Shown: positions 9,807-19,752, numbered from the stretch's first letter. The stretch is DNA of 64,000 nt from JABDQZ01 sp963801985 (GCA_963801985.1 CAWDGV010000007.1:310001-374000), one strand, 5' to 3'. A program made the numbers and translations. Notes: generated by a model from the sequence alone, not told the origin.

Positions 9807-12108
9807 TCAAAAAGTGGAACCTAAGTTAAATTGAAAGTTTTCGACATCGTCATCAGCCTCGTCATTGAGAGGCTGTGCAAAACTGAATGTTAATGCACCG
9901 ACAGGTGATAACCAGGTAGCTGACAAGCCGACTGAATACCTCAACTCATCAAATGCAGGGTCTTGGTCAGCTGTTTCAAAGACATTACCAATATCGAAGA
10001 ACAAGCCAAGTCGTGCAGAATCCCTAAATGAATCGACTGGAACGGGAAATAATAGTTCCGCATTGCCAACAATCTTCATATTGGCACCCAAAGGATCATC
10101 CTCGGAATCTCGTGGCCCAAGACTATTGGACTCAAACCCTCTGATAGACCTTACACCTCCAGCAAAGTAATTTTCAAAAAACGGTAACTGGGTGGTATCC
10201 CCGTAAGAATCTCCAAATCCAAGATCAGCATTTAGAGCCAGGACAAACGTCTTGGATAATGGGAAGTAGTGCTTGTTTCTATATTGTAACTTGTAATAAG
10301 TCAGGTCGCTTCCTGGTAGCGTAACCAAACCTGAGAGATTTTGCGTTCCACCACGAGTTGGAAAAATTGATTTGTCTCGAGAATCGTGCCGCCAGGAAAG
10401 CCCCAGTACAAAGTTGAAAAAACTATCACCATTTTCATCAACGAAGTCCTGGATTTCATCTGAAACAACTGAGCCCAGCTTGAAGTCAGTATTTTGCACA
10501 TCAAGCGCAAAACGGACCCGGTCAAATTCATTGGTTGGGATACCAACTGTGCCACCTACGGTCCATGTATCGGTAGTATAATCAGCCGAATCGAGTTCAT
10601 CGAAATCAGTTTCACGGTAATCAAAATTAAAACCCCGACTAACACCATCTATCGTGTAGTAGGGGTTTAAAAAAGAAAGCTGGTAATGCGTGTTTACATC
10701 ACTGTTATCAAATGCAAAAGTAACCGATTTGCCCGTTCCAAAGAAATTTTGCTCAGTGATACTGGTATTGAAAACAATACCCTGTGACTGGGAATAACCA
10801 ATACCTGCCAGTAATGCACCGGAAGATTTTTCTGTCACTTTGACATTCACATCAACCTGGTCAGCAGTGCCGGGAACTGCCGGTGTTTCTATGGAGACAT
10901 CATCAAAATAACCCAGCCGTTGAAGCCTCTCGCGGGACATACGCACCTTGTCACTGCCATACCAGCCAGATTCCATCTGGCGTATTTCCCTGCGTAATAC
11001 CTGGTCACGGGTTCTGTCATTACCAGTGATATTGATTCGTCTTACATAAACTCTTTTTCCTGGATCAACAAAAAAAGTAACTGCAACCGTTTTGTTTTCT
11101 TCATCGATATCAGGAATGCTGTTGACGTTAGCAAAAGCATATCCATAGTCCGACAGCTTTTTGTTAATCCGGTCAGAACTTTCGACGGTCTGTTTTCTTG
11201 AAAAAACTGTACCACGGGTTAAATGAATCAAAGGGAACAGTTCTTCCTTGGGTAATATAAAATCTCCCGCAAGCTTGATATCACTGATGCTATAGACACT
11301 ACCTTCAGTAATATTGATTGTAATGAAGATATCCTGTTTATCAGGAGAAATACTGACTTGGGTTGAACTGATGTTAAAGTTAATATAACCACGATTCAGG
11401 TAATAAGATCTGAGGGTTTCCATATCAGCCGCAAGTTTCTGACGAGAATACTGATCAGACTGTCCCAGAAAATCCCACCAGCTTTTTTGACCCAGGGCAA
11501 ATTCTTCCAACAGATCTTCTTCTTCAAATACCTGGTTACCAACTATATTAATATTTTTAATGCGAGCGGTTTCACCTTCAGCAATACTAATACGCACAGC
11601 CACCCGGTTTCTCTCTAAGAGGCGTGACTGTCGATGTCAATTCAACTGCGTATTTCCCTTCACTGTAAAACTGTCTACGCAATTCCTGTTCAATTTTGTC
11701 GAGTACAGAACGATTGAAAGTACGCCCCTCTGCCAAACCGATATCTTTCAATCCCTGCAACAGGGCATCCGTTTCAATAGATTTGTTACCATCGATATCA
11801 ATCTCTGCAATGGCTGGTCTTTCCTGTACAAATACCACCATCACACCGTCTTCATATTCGAGCTTGATATCCTTGAAAAAACCGGATTTATAGAGCGACT
11901 TGATAATCTCAGGTGTATCCTCTGAATTTACGGTATCCCCAATTTTAACGGGTAAATAGTTAAAAACCGTGCCGGCGGAGATACGCTGCAGACCCTCAAC
12001 GCGAATATCGCTGACCACGAATTCTGCCGCATGAGTATTCCCGCCAATAAGTACAGCGGAAAAAAACAACAGAAATGCTGTTATTACTGAAGTCTTCTTT
12101 ATGTCCAT
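9807..12108 (-). CDS. bamA: Outer-membrane assembly factor BamA, interrupted by one apparent +1 frameshift
   Basis: BamA is the central Omp85 component of the machine that folds beta-barrel proteins into the outer membrane. The N-terminal part starts at 12108 with a signal peptide (cleavage near THA|AEF) and POTRA 1, beginning FVVSDIRVEGLQRIS. The frame breaks after STVTPL. The +1 frame resumes ERNRVAVRISIAEGE and carries the remaining POTRA domains and the 16-strand barrel, with the VRGF-type motif SIRGFE. It ends FQFNLGSTF, a C-terminal Phe. The combined length is about 766 residues. The extra base lies within 11613-11619 (CTT-A-GAG, expected Leu-Glu). The gene is essential and otherwise undamaged. 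The region between rseP and bamA (12109-12224) shows nothing clear. Confidence 0.95.
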
Positions 12109-12224
12109 AAATTATTTTTATCGATTGATTGCATGAATTAATTCATGTCTTTTTACTATGGAGACCCATCAACTATTCGGCCAAGTATAAAGCATTCCAT
12201 TGGCTAAACCCAATAATTAAGTCA

Positions 12225-13589
12225 CTAGCTGAATAGTCGGCTGATATCAACGTAGAAGGCTACTCCCATGAGGGCTATCAACAAGGCCATACCAATTCTT
12301 TGCCCCTGCTCCATAAAACTCTCTGATAAAGCACTACCCTTTATCCCTTCAAGAATAAAAAACAATAAATGACCACCATCCAGAACCGGAATAGGCAAGA
12401 GATTCAGCACGCCCAGACTGATACTGACAATAGCCAGAAATTTCAGGAAATAAATAAAACCGATACTGGCCGACTTGCCGGCAGTCTGCGCAATAGTAAT
12501 GGGCCCGCTCAGGTTATTCAGTGATGCATCACCGGTTAGGATTTTACCAAGCACATTGAGTGTCAATACGCTGAAATCCCAGGTTTTATCAACTGCCAGC
12601 TCAAGAGATACCAAGGGACCAAATGCGACTTTTGCCTGGTAGCTTTCAACAAAGCCCTCTGGAATTTTTGCTGCAGCGCCAATTCGCCCAATTTTTTCGT
12701 TACCTAACTCAATGGCTTTAGGAGTCAAACTGGTCTCAATCCGGTTACCTGAACGCAAATAAGCAACATTTATAACTTTTTCAGGATTGGCGCGTATTAC
12801 CTGGACCCATTCTGACCAGTTGTTAATCTGCTGACCAGCCGCCCTGATAATCTCATCATCTTCCTGCAAGCCGGCCTGATCAGCTGCTTCGTTGCGGATA
12901 ACAGTGCCAATGATTGCGGGTAAGACAGGAGTGAATGGCTCAATACCGACCTGTTCGAGTATTTTGACATCGGTATTATCAGCATCAACGCGGGCAAGCT
13001 CCAGAGTGACAGTTCTCCTGAAATCATTTTCATCCGTTACTGCCACTGACACCTGTTCAGTTTCAAGTGAACTGGCCAGAAAAGCATATACAGCATTTTC
13101 CCAGGTAGCCGTTTCCCGCTCTCCAACAGCCGTTATCTGTTCACCGACACGAAGACCGGCCTCTGCTGCCGGGCTGTCCTGAATAATTTCACCGATAATT
13201 GGCCTGATACCGGTATCACCGACAAAAAATACCAGCCAATAAGCAAAAATCGCAAAAAGGAAATTAAATAAAGGTCCGGCAATAACAATCGCGCTTCTGA
13301 CTTTAAGGCTTTGACGATTAAAAGCTCGATGCAGTTCATCTTCCGGCACCGGCTCTTCCCTCTCATCCAGCATTTTTACATAGCCACCAAGGGGAATAGC
13401 AGCAATGACATATTCAGTGTTGTCTACCTTGCCTTTCCTTCTCCATAACGGTTTCCCAAAGCCTATGGAAAAACGCAGCACTTTAACGCCAAGTTTCCTG
13501 GCTACCCAAAAATGACCAAATTCATGAATACTGATCAATATGGCAAGCGCAACGATAAAAGCCAGTAAAGTAAAAGGCAAAGATTCCAT
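12225..13589 (-). CDS. rseP: Site-2 intramembrane protease RseP
   Basis: RseP cleaves anti-sigma factor RseA within the inner membrane, releasing sigma-E during envelope stress, and also clears remnant signal peptides. The protein is about 454 residues. The zinc motif HEFGH lies in the first transmembrane segment (near residue 22). Two PDZ domains occupy the periplasmic middle. The third ligand motif LNLLPIPVLDGGH is near residue 396, and a final transmembrane helix follows. The ATG at 13589 overlaps the dxr stop by one base (TGATG). A TTG four codons upstream is possible but less likely. It sits in the conserved dxr-rseP-bamA order. Confidence 0.96.
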   Translation of the reverse strand: MESLPFTLLAFIVALAILISIHEFGHFWVARKLGVKVLRFSIGFGKPLWRRKGKVDNTEYVIAAIPLGGYVKMLDEREEPVPEDELHRAFNRQSLKVRSAIVIAGPLFNFLFAIFAYWLVFFVGDTGIRPIIGEIIQDSPAAEAGLRVGEQITAVGERETATWENAVYAFLASSLETEQVSVAVTDENDFRRTVTLELARVDADNTDVKILEQVGIEPFTPVLPAIIGTVIRNEAADQAGLQEDDEIIRAAGQQINNWSEWVQVIRANPEKVINVAYLRSGNRIETSLTPKAIELGNEKIGRIGAAAKIPEGFVESYQAKVAFGPLVSLELAVDKTWDFSVLTLNVLGKILTGDASLNNLSGPITIAQTAGKSASIGFIYFLKFLAIVSISLGVLNLLPIPVLDGGHLLFFILEGIKGSALSESFMEQGQRIGMALLIALMGVAFYVDISRLFS

Positions 13590-14773
13590 CAATTTTTCCA
13601 ACCATTAATAGCCAGGGTGGCAGTATCCCTCGCCTGTTTATCAATCTCCAGCAGATGATCAATTGATTCTGCATCTTCTGCAGGCATGGACAATAAAACT
13701 GACTCGTTGATTGCAGCAATATCTGTAAATCCTATTTGATGATTTAAAAAAGCATTTACGGTCATTTCATTGGCGGCATTCAGGATTGCCGGAGCCGAGT
13801 CCTTTTCCTTCAGCGCATCAAATGCCAGCCTCAAACAGGGAAAACGCTGATAATCCGGTCTAACGAAATCAAGACGTGCAATTTCAAACAAGTCGAGTTT
13901 TTTCACGCCGGATTCGATTCTGTCAGGCCAGGCCATGGCATGCGCAATCGGAGTACGCATATCGGGATTTCCCATTTGCGCCAACACTGAGCCATCGTCA
14001 TATTCGACCAGTGAATGAATAACACTCTGGGGATGAACCACAACTTCAATTGACTCCGGATCGGCCTCGAATAACCAGCGGGCTTCAACAACCTCAAGAC
14101 CTTTATTCATCATGGTGGCAGAATCAACCGAGATTTTTTTCCCCATGTCCCAGTTTGGATGAGCAACAGCCTGCTCTGGTGTTACATTTTTAAGCTGGTT
14201 TGCCGGCGTATTCAAAAAAGGCCCGCCCGATGCAGTCAACAATAGTCTGTTGACACCTATACCATCCAGCCCATCATTAAAGTTTACCGGCAGACATTGG
14301 TATATTGCGTTGTGCTCGCTATCTATTGGTAGAATCTGTGCACCATGTTTCTTTGCCGTATCGATAAAGATATGGCCTGATAAAACCAGCGCCTCCTTAT
14401 TGGCCAACAATAATTTCTTACCGGCCTTTACTGCGGCTAACGCAGGTAACAGCCCTGCAGCACCGACAATAGCCGCCATGACCATGTCATTATCATCATG
14501 GCCAGCAACATAGTTAAGTCCCTCGCTACCGCTTAAGACTTCTGGCTTATGGCCCGGCAGCCCTGAAAGCCGCTGTTGCAGGAGACTGGCTGAGTGCTCA
14601 TTAGCCATGACGACATATTCAGGTGAATATTGCTGACATTGTTGAAAAAGACGGTCAACATCACTATTAGCGGTCAAAGCCACTACGTTGAACTTGTCCG
14701 GATGGCGGCTACAGACATCCAGCGTACTCATTCCGATCGAACCAGTTGAGCCCAGTACGGTGATATTTTTCAC
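13589..14773 (-). CDS. dxr: 1-deoxy-D-xylulose 5-phosphate reductoisomerase
   Basis: Dxr converts DXP to 2-C-methyl-D-erythritol 4-phosphate with NADPH, the committed step of the MEP isoprenoid pathway. The protein is 394 residues. It starts MKNITVLGSTGSIG with the NADPH-binding motif. The substrate and metal region includes PIDSEHNAIYQCL near residue 150, with the metal-binding Asp and Glu, then LLTASGGPF and the flexible loop around HPNWDMGKKISVDSATMMNKG. It overlaps cdsA by four bases (ATGA). Its isoprenoid product feeds undecaprenyl synthesis by UppS in the same operon. Confidence 0.98.
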   Translation of the reverse strand: MKNITVLGSTGSIGMSTLDVCSRHPDKFNVVALTANSDVDRLFQQCQQYSPEYVVMANEHSASLLQQRLSGLPGHKPEVLSGSEGLNYVAGHDDNDMVMAAIVGAAGLLPALAAVKAGKKLLLANKEALVLSGHIFIDTAKKHGAQILPIDSEHNAIYQCLPVNFNDGLDGIGVNRLLLTASGGPFLNTPANQLKNVTPEQAVAHPNWDMGKKISVDSATMMNKGLEVVEARWLFEADPESIEVVVHPQSVIHSLVEYDDGSVLAQMGNPDMRTPIAHAMAWPDRIESGVKKLDLFEIARLDFVRPDYQRFPCLRLAFDALKEKDSAPAILNAANEMTVNAFLNHQIGFTDIAAINESVLLSMPAEDAESIDHLLEIDKQARDTATLAINGWKN

Positions 14774-15597
14774 GATGCAGCCTCACCGACCAGCAGCGTG
14801 ATACCCAACAGATACACTGGTGCAGCTGCCACCAGGCTGTCAATCCTGTCATAAACTCCACCATGACCAGGCAAAATCCGGCCACTGTCCTTGACACCCC
14901 GCTGCCTTTTTATCTTGCTCTCAAACAAGTCGCCACCAACTGAAACGAAAGCCACCAGCACACTGACTAAAGACAATATGAAGGGGTTAACCTGGTGAAA
15001 ATAAGGATGGGAAACCAGCAGAAAACCAAATACAGCAACACCAATCAGTGCACCAGCTACACCTTCCCAGGATTTGCCAGGACTGACCTGCGGGGACAGT
15101 TTATGCCTGCCAAACAGACGACCACTGAAATAGGCCGCACTGTCAGCAATCCAGATCATAACCATCAAGGCCAACACAAGATGGGGGCCATAATGAACAA
15201 TCGCATGAATACGCGAAATAGCCAGCCAGGCGATCAACAGCAATACCAGTCCGGACAGCAAAGCGCTATATGAAACACCCTTGATCACATCAACAGGCGT
15301 TCTTTGCGTAATGAGACGAATAGTTAGAGTCAGCCAGACTGCAGATATTATAACCAGCAATAGTTGATAATCTTCGATCCGTACATACCTCCAGATCAAC
15401 AGCATGAGCAACAGGTTTAATCCCGCAAACAGATACTGCCTGATGCCCACAAGACCTGACAGCATGGCCCATTCATAGGCTGCTATAGTGATAACCACCA
15501 TCATTGCAATACTGAAGGTTTCGGTATTGGCAAACAATACCAGCCATAATACCAGGGGTATCAAAACCAGGGCAGTTAAAACTCTCTGCATCAACAT
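14770..15597 (-). CDS. cdsA: Phosphatidate cytidylyltransferase CdsA
   Basis: CdsA makes CDP-diacylglycerol from CTP and phosphatidic acid for all phospholipid synthesis, in the inner membrane. It is about 275 residues with roughly eight hydrophobic segments. It has the SPGKSWEGVAGAL block and the family signature region KDSGRILPGHGGVYDRIDS near the C-terminus. I chose the ATG at 15597 (MLMQRVLTALVLIPLV) because it lies two bases after the uppS stop and starts directly with a membrane helix. A longer upstream reading in this frame runs into uppS coding sequence. Confidence 0.96.
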   Translation of the reverse strand: MLMQRVLTALVLIPLVLWLVLFANTETFSIAMMVVITIAAYEWAMLSGLVGIRQYLFAGLNLLLMLLIWRYVRIEDYQLLLVIISAVWLTLTIRLITQRTPVDVIKGVSYSALLSGLVLLLIAWLAISRIHAIVHYGPHLVLALMVMIWIADSAAYFSGRLFGRHKLSPQVSPGKSWEGVAGALIGVAVFGFLLVSHPYFHQVNPFILSLVSVLVAFVSVGGDLFESKIKRQRGVKDSGRILPGHGGVYDRIDSLVAAAPVYLLGITLLVGEAAS

Positions 15598-15598
15598 G

Positions 15599-16344
15599 TC
15601 AGGATGCTCTCCCTGCTTTAATCTGTTCAGCTGTTTTTCCAAAACGCCTTTGCCTGCCAGCATAATCATCCAAAGCAAGCTGGTACGCATCAGCATTGAA
15701 ATCCGGCCAGAGTACTGAGGTAAAATATAACTCCGCGTAAGCAGATTGCCATAAGATAAAATTACTGATTCTCAAATCACCACCTGTTCTAATAAAAAGA
15801 TCGACATCGGGCAAACCGGCAAAAGAGAGATGTTGGCTGATCGTATCCTTCAGTTATCTGTTCCGGGGTAATTTCATGATCGTAGAGTTTCTGTGCCAGT
15901 GTACGACACGACTGGGTAATATCCCAGCGTCCACCATAATTGGCAGCAATCTGTAACAACATATCCATTGTTAGCTGAAGTTTTATCTTCAGCTTTTTCT
16001 ATCTGCGAACGGAGTTTTTCGCTAAAAGCAGAAGTATCACCGATTATTTTAAGGCGTACATTGTTCTTAACCAGCTTTTTTACTTCACTGTTAAGCGCAA
16101 CCGCAAACAACTCCATTAACAGTTGTACTTCCTTTTTGGGTCTTTGCCAGTTTTCACTACTAAATGCGAATAATGTCAGTACTTCAACACCCGATTTAAC
16201 CGAGTGTTCAACAGTTGAGCGGACTGATTTGACACCGGCCTTATGCCCGGCATGACGAGGTTTCCCCTGCAATTGCGCCCATCGTCCATTACCATCCATG
16301 ATTATGGCCACATGTCTGGGAATAACCTTATCCTTCGCTTCCAT
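15599..16344 (-). CDS. uppS: Undecaprenyl diphosphate synthase UppS, interrupted by two apparent +1 frameshifts
   Basis: UppS is a cis-prenyltransferase that extends FPP with eight isoprene units to give the lipid carrier precursor for peptidoglycan and O-antigen. The N-terminus has HVAIIMDGNGRWA with the catalytic Asp, then FAFSSENW. The frame breaks near NNGY. The next frame reads IAANYGGRWDI, then breaks again after EQITE. The third reads LPDVDLFIRTGGDLRISNF and ends near 15599. Both junctions align with E. coli UppS without any missing residue. The extra bases lie in 15954-15960 (GTT-G-TTA) and 15845-15851 (GAA-G-GAT). About 247 residues result. The gene is essential, so two real disabling mutations are unlikely. 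Confidence 0.92.
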
Positions 16345-16447
16345 AGTGATTTAAGACCCCCAGAAACACTGACTGAGGATACGGCTTGTTGCCAGCTCCA
16401 GGCCAAAATAGACAGAAAGGCGCATTGTAGAAATATTCTACAGGTTT

Positions 16448-17005
16448 TTAAATCGACATCAGGTCTTCTTCTTTCGCCTTCAACACTTCGTCAATTTCCT
16501 TAACATGCTGATCGGTTAATTTCTGGATAATCTCCTGGCCACGACGTTCATCATCTTCAGAAATCATTTTTTCCTTAACCAGGTCTTTAAGGTCACCATT
16601 TGCATCACGACGAATATTTCTGATTGCAACACGTGACTGTTCAGCTTCTGCGCGAACAACTTTGATCAGACTTTTGCGACGTTCTTCAGTCAATGGCGGC
16701 ATCGGAATCCTGATCACGGTTCCTGCCGTATTCGGATTCAAACCAAGGTCCGATTCAAGGATAGCCTTTTCAACCGCACCAACCATATTCTGCTCCCAGG
16801 GTTGAACCATCAGCGTACGACCATCTTCAACAGAAACATTTGCAACCTGTTTTAAAGGTGTTGCAGAGCCATAGTAGGAAACATTCAGATGATCCAGCAG
16901 ACTGGGATGCGCACGCCCCGTCCTTACTTTTGCCAACTCATTTTGTAAAGCATCCACACTCTTTGCCATACGCACGGCAGCATCTTTTTTAATATCATCA
17001 ATCAT
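16448..17005 (-). CDS. frr: Ribosome recycling factor
   Basis: RRF works with EF-G to split the post-termination ribosome. The protein is 185 residues, the usual length, and starts MIDDIKKDAAVRM. It shows KVRTGRAHPSLLDHLNVSYYG, the central Gly-rich hinge region with LTEERRKSL, and the C-terminal ending EVLKAKEEDLMSI. It lies between pyrH and uppS, as in most gammaproteobacteria. A 103-base gap before uppS shows no clear terminator. Confidence 0.98.
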   Translation of the reverse strand: MIDDIKKDAAVRMAKSVDALQNELAKVRTGRAHPSLLDHLNVSYYGSATPLKQVANVSVEDGRTLMVQPWEQNMVGAVEKAILESDLGLNPNTAGTVIRIPMPPLTEERRKSLIKVVRAEAEQSRVAIRNIRRDANGDLKDLVKEKMISEDDERRGQEIIQKLTDQHVKEIDEVLKAKEEDLMSI

Positions 17006-17034
17006 TGCAGTTTAATCTCGTTTTCTAACCTGAC

Positions 17035-17748
17035 TTAACTTACCAGAGTACCCAGTGATTCGCCCTGAACAAGCTTCATCAAAGCCCCTTCATTAAAAAT
17101 ATTCACAACTCTCATTTTCATATCATGATCACGACATAATACTATCGCCGTCGCATCCATAACACCCAGATTTTCTGCCAATACCTGGTTGTAATCCAGT
17201 GACTGATACATCGTCGCAGTCGGGTCTTTCATTGGATCAGCTGAATAGACGCCATCAACTTTAGTCGCCTTCACCAGCAGATCGACATTCAATTCGATAG
17301 ACCTGAGGCTGGCCGCTGAATCTGTAGTAAAAAAAGGATTTCCGGTTCCGGCGGCCAGGATAACAACGCGTCCTTTTTCCAGGTGCCTTACAGCCCTCCG
17401 TTGAATATAGTCTTCACAAACCTGGTTAATTCTCAAGGCAGACATAACTCTTGCATAACAGCCAATCGATTCCAGCGCATCCTGCAAAGCCAGAGAATTC
17501 ATAACTGTAGCCAGCATTCCCATGTGATCACCTGCCACACGATTCATACCCGCTTCTGCCAGACCTGCACCTCTAAAAATATTACCACCACCGATCACAA
17601 TTGCGATCTGAACACCCAGCTGGCTGATTTCTTTAATTTCAAGTGCGAGGCGGGCAATGATTTTTGGATCAATACCATAATCACCATCACCCATCAGCGC
17701 TTCACCACTGAGTTTTAACAATACCCTTTGATACGCGGGTTTAGACAT
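17035..17748 (-). CDS. pyrH: UMP kinase
   Basis: PyrH phosphorylates UMP to UDP with ATP, and is allosterically controlled by GTP and UTP. It belongs to the amino-acid kinase fold and is hexameric. The protein is 237 residues. It has the N-terminal RVLLKLSGEALMG, the IVIGGGNIFRG nucleotide-binding loop near residue 52, GNPFFTTDSAASLR near 135 and the VDGVYSADP motif near 163. It lies downstream of the tsf terminator and 29 bases before frr. Confidence 0.98.
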   Translation of the reverse strand: MSKPAYQRVLLKLSGEALMGDGDYGIDPKIIARLALEIKEISQLGVQIAIVIGGGNIFRGAGLAEAGMNRVAGDHMGMLATVMNSLALQDALESIGCYARVMSALRINQVCEDYIQRRAVRHLEKGRVVILAAGTGNPFFTTDSAASLRSIELNVDLLVKATKVDGVYSADPMKDPTATMYQSLDYNQVLAENLGVMDATAIVLCRDHDMKMRVVNIFNEGALMKLVQGESLGTLVS

Positions 17749-17790
17749 AAAATTATTCCCGAGTTAGTTAAACAATGAAAAATAATCAAC

Positions 17791-17815
17791 AAAAAAATGC
17801 CGCCTTGCGGCGGCA
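17791..17815 (-). terminator. Rho-independent terminator after tsf
   Basis: Read on the minus strand, a six-pair GCCGCC/GGCGGC stem with a four-base GCAA loop (17799-17814) is followed by seven T residues (17797-17791). It lies directly downstream of the tsf stop and before pyrH. It likely ends most rpsB-tsf transcripts. Confidence 0.8.
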
Positions 17816-17822
17816 CTTGATG

Positions 17823-18705
17823 TTAGCTTTTTATCTGAGCCATCACCTCAGCAGCAAAGTCTTCCTTCTTTTTCTCAATACCTTCACCTACTTCAAAACG
17901 TATGAAGGATGCTACCGAAGCATCAGTGCTACTTAACAGTTTTCCAACAGTCTGATCCGGATCCTTAACAAACTGCTGACCGACAAGCGTAATCTCGGCC
18001 AGATATTTTTTCATGCGGCCAGTGACCATTTTTTCTATGATCTCATCAGGCTTGCCAGATTCTTTGGCCTGAGCAATAAAAATCTCGCGTTCCTTGTCAA
18101 TAGCTTCCTGCGGAACCTGTTCTTCGGAAACACACATCGGGTTTGTTGCAGCAACATGCATCGCAACATCCTTACCCAGTTCATTATTACCATTAACCAG
18201 GTCAACGATAACTCCAATTTTAACACCATGACGGTAGCTGCCGACTTCACCGGTAGCATTCATACGCATAAAACGACGTACATTCATGTTTTCACCGATT
18301 TTGGCAACCAGTGCCTGGCGAGCCTGTTCAACAGTAGTTTCTTCACCTTCATGCAATGGCAACGCTAATAAGTGCATCAACATCCTGAACATCTGAAGTC
18401 AAAGCTCTTTCAGCAACAGCATCCGCAAAAGTTGTAAAATTGTCGTCTTTGGCAACAAAATCAGTTTCACAGTTAACTTCAACCATTACTGCTGTTTTAT
18501 TATCCGCAGAGTGCCTGATGATAATCAGGCCTTCGGCCGCGGTACGTCCGGCTTTCTTTTCAGCTTTTGCAGCACCTGACTTACGCATCAGTTCAATTGC
18601 AGCTTCCATGTCACCGTTGGTTTCAGTAAGTGCTTTTTTACACTCCATCATGCCAGCGCCCGTGCGCTCACGAAGTTCTTTTACCAGAGAGGCAGTAATT
18701 GCCAT
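17823..18705 (-). CDS. tsf: Elongation factor Ts, interrupted by one apparent +1 frameshift
   Basis: EF-Ts is the nucleotide exchange factor for EF-Tu. The first part starts MAITASLVKELRERTGAGMMECKKAL, the family signature, and includes VEVNCETDFVAKDDNF. The frame breaks after QDVDAL. The +1 frame continues LALPLHEGEETTVEQAR through the core and dimerisation region and ends AAEVMAQIKS. The joined protein is about 292 residues, the normal length. The extra base lies within 18366-18372 (CTT-A-TTA, expected Leu-Leu). The gene is essential and well conserved on both sides of the break. It is preceded by a strong hairpin and followed by a terminator. Confidence 0.94.
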
Positions 18706-18746
18706 ATGAATAACCTCAATTTATTTCAAATTCATTAAAAACAAAG

Positions 18747-18773
18747 GTGCGACCTGCTTAAAGCGGGTCGCAC
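18747..18773 (-). terminator. Hairpin between rpsB and tsf (attenuator or partial terminator)
   Basis: An 11-pair stem with one G-T pair (GTGCGACC...GGTCGCAC) and a five-base loop sits in the 100-base rpsB-tsf gap. On the minus strand it is followed by a T-rich run (CTTTGTTTTTAA). E. coli also has partial termination between these genes. Attenuation that lowers tsf relative to rpsB is inferred. Confidence 0.6.
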
Positions 18774-18806
18774 ACTCATGTATTTCAAACAAGGAAGTGA
18801 TCAGGC

Positions 18807-19544
18807 TTATTCAGACTGCTCTTGTTCAGCTTCGACAGATCCACTGGCAACCTGGGCTGCTGTTGCTTTACCTTCCAGTACCGCCGCCGAGGCACCCATT
18901 ACATAGAGCTGAATGGCACGGATTGCATCGTCATTACCTGGAATGACGTAATCGATGCCATCAGGCTGGTTATTGGTATCAACCACACCGATAACAGGAA
19001 TACCCAGTTTCATCGCTTCTGCCACAGCAATTTTTTCATGACCAACATCGATCACAAATAATGCATCAGGCAGGCCATTCATATTCTTGATGCCACCCAG
19101 ACTGCGGCCAAGCTTTTCCATTTCACGCTTCAGGCCGAGAGCTTCCTTTTTATTGAAGCGCACATCGATGGAACCGTCTTCACTCATGGCTTCAAGATCT
19201 TTCAGACGCTTAATTGACTGCTTGATGGTTTTGAAGTTAGTCAACATGCCGCCCAGCCAGCGATGGTTCACATAAGGCATGTTACAGCGTTCTGCTTCTT
19301 CACGGATTGTGTCACGAGCTGAACGCTTGGTGCCGACAAACAGGATTTTTCCACCGTTGGATGCCAGTTTGCCGACGAAATTCATAGCATCTTTGTACAA
19401 TGGAAGTGTTTTTTCCAGGTTGACGATATGAATCTTGTTTCTGTGTCCGAAGATAAATGGCGACATCTTCGGGTTCCAATAACGGGTCTGATGCCCGAAA
19501 TGAACGCCAGCTTCTAACATCTGGCGCATAGTTACTGTACTCAT
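18807..19544 (-). CDS. rpsB: 30S ribosomal protein S2
   Basis: S2 is a late-assembling small-subunit protein that contacts S1. The ATG at 19544 gives 245 residues and the canonical start MSTVTMRQMLEAGVHFGHQTRYWNPKM. A GGAG ribosome-binding site lies six bases upstream. An in-frame upstream ATG would add 12 residues of leader sequence and is rejected. Family blocks include LFVGTKRSARDTI, VNHRWLGGMLTNF and PDALFVIDVGHEKIAV. It is the promoter-proximal gene of the rpsB-tsf unit. Confidence 0.98.
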   Translation of the reverse strand: MSTVTMRQMLEAGVHFGHQTRYWNPKMSPFIFGHRNKIHIVNLEKTLPLYKDAMNFVGKLASNGGKILFVGTKRSARDTIREEAERCNMPYVNHRWLGGMLTNFKTIKQSIKRLKDLEAMSEDGSIDVRFNKKEALGLKREMEKLGRSLGGIKNMNGLPDALFVIDVGHEKIAVAEAMKLGIPVIGVVDTNNQPDGIDYVIPGNDDAIRAIQLYVMGASAAVLEGKATAAQVASGSVEAEQEQSE

Positions 19545-19717
19545 GGTTTCTCCAATATTACAGGGTTTAGTCGTCCACATACCCTGACAAGCAACCCCGG
19601 ACAGCGGTTTAAAGAAACCCGTAGCAGAGCACCCTACTTGATCATGACGATATGTGTGTGAATTTTCCCCCTAAATCTCTAATGTTTAGGAGGACATTAA
19701 TCGCATTGCGATAAAGG
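19545..19717 (-). promoter_or_regulatory. Long rpsB 5' leader, candidate S2 autoregulatory RNA
   Basis: About 170 bases separate the predicted transcription start from the rpsB ATG. The region is non-coding on this strand and holds GC-rich segments that can pair (GGGGTTGCTTG and the later CTAAACCCTG). In gammaproteobacteria the rpsB leader (Rfam t44 class) binds S2 and represses translation. Position and length fit this; I have not confirmed the t44 fold. Confidence 0.45.
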
Positions 19718-19723
19718 CGGCGT

Positions 19724-19752
19724 TTTATACCATAGTGAGTCTTTGGCGACAA
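19724..19752 (-). promoter_or_regulatory. Sigma-70 promoter for rpsB-tsf
   Basis: On the minus strand, TTGTCG (-35, 19752-19747) and TATAAA (-10, 19729-19724) are separated by 17 bases. It is the only strong promoter-like pair in the divergent rpsB/map region and predicts a start near 19717. Confidence 0.6.
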
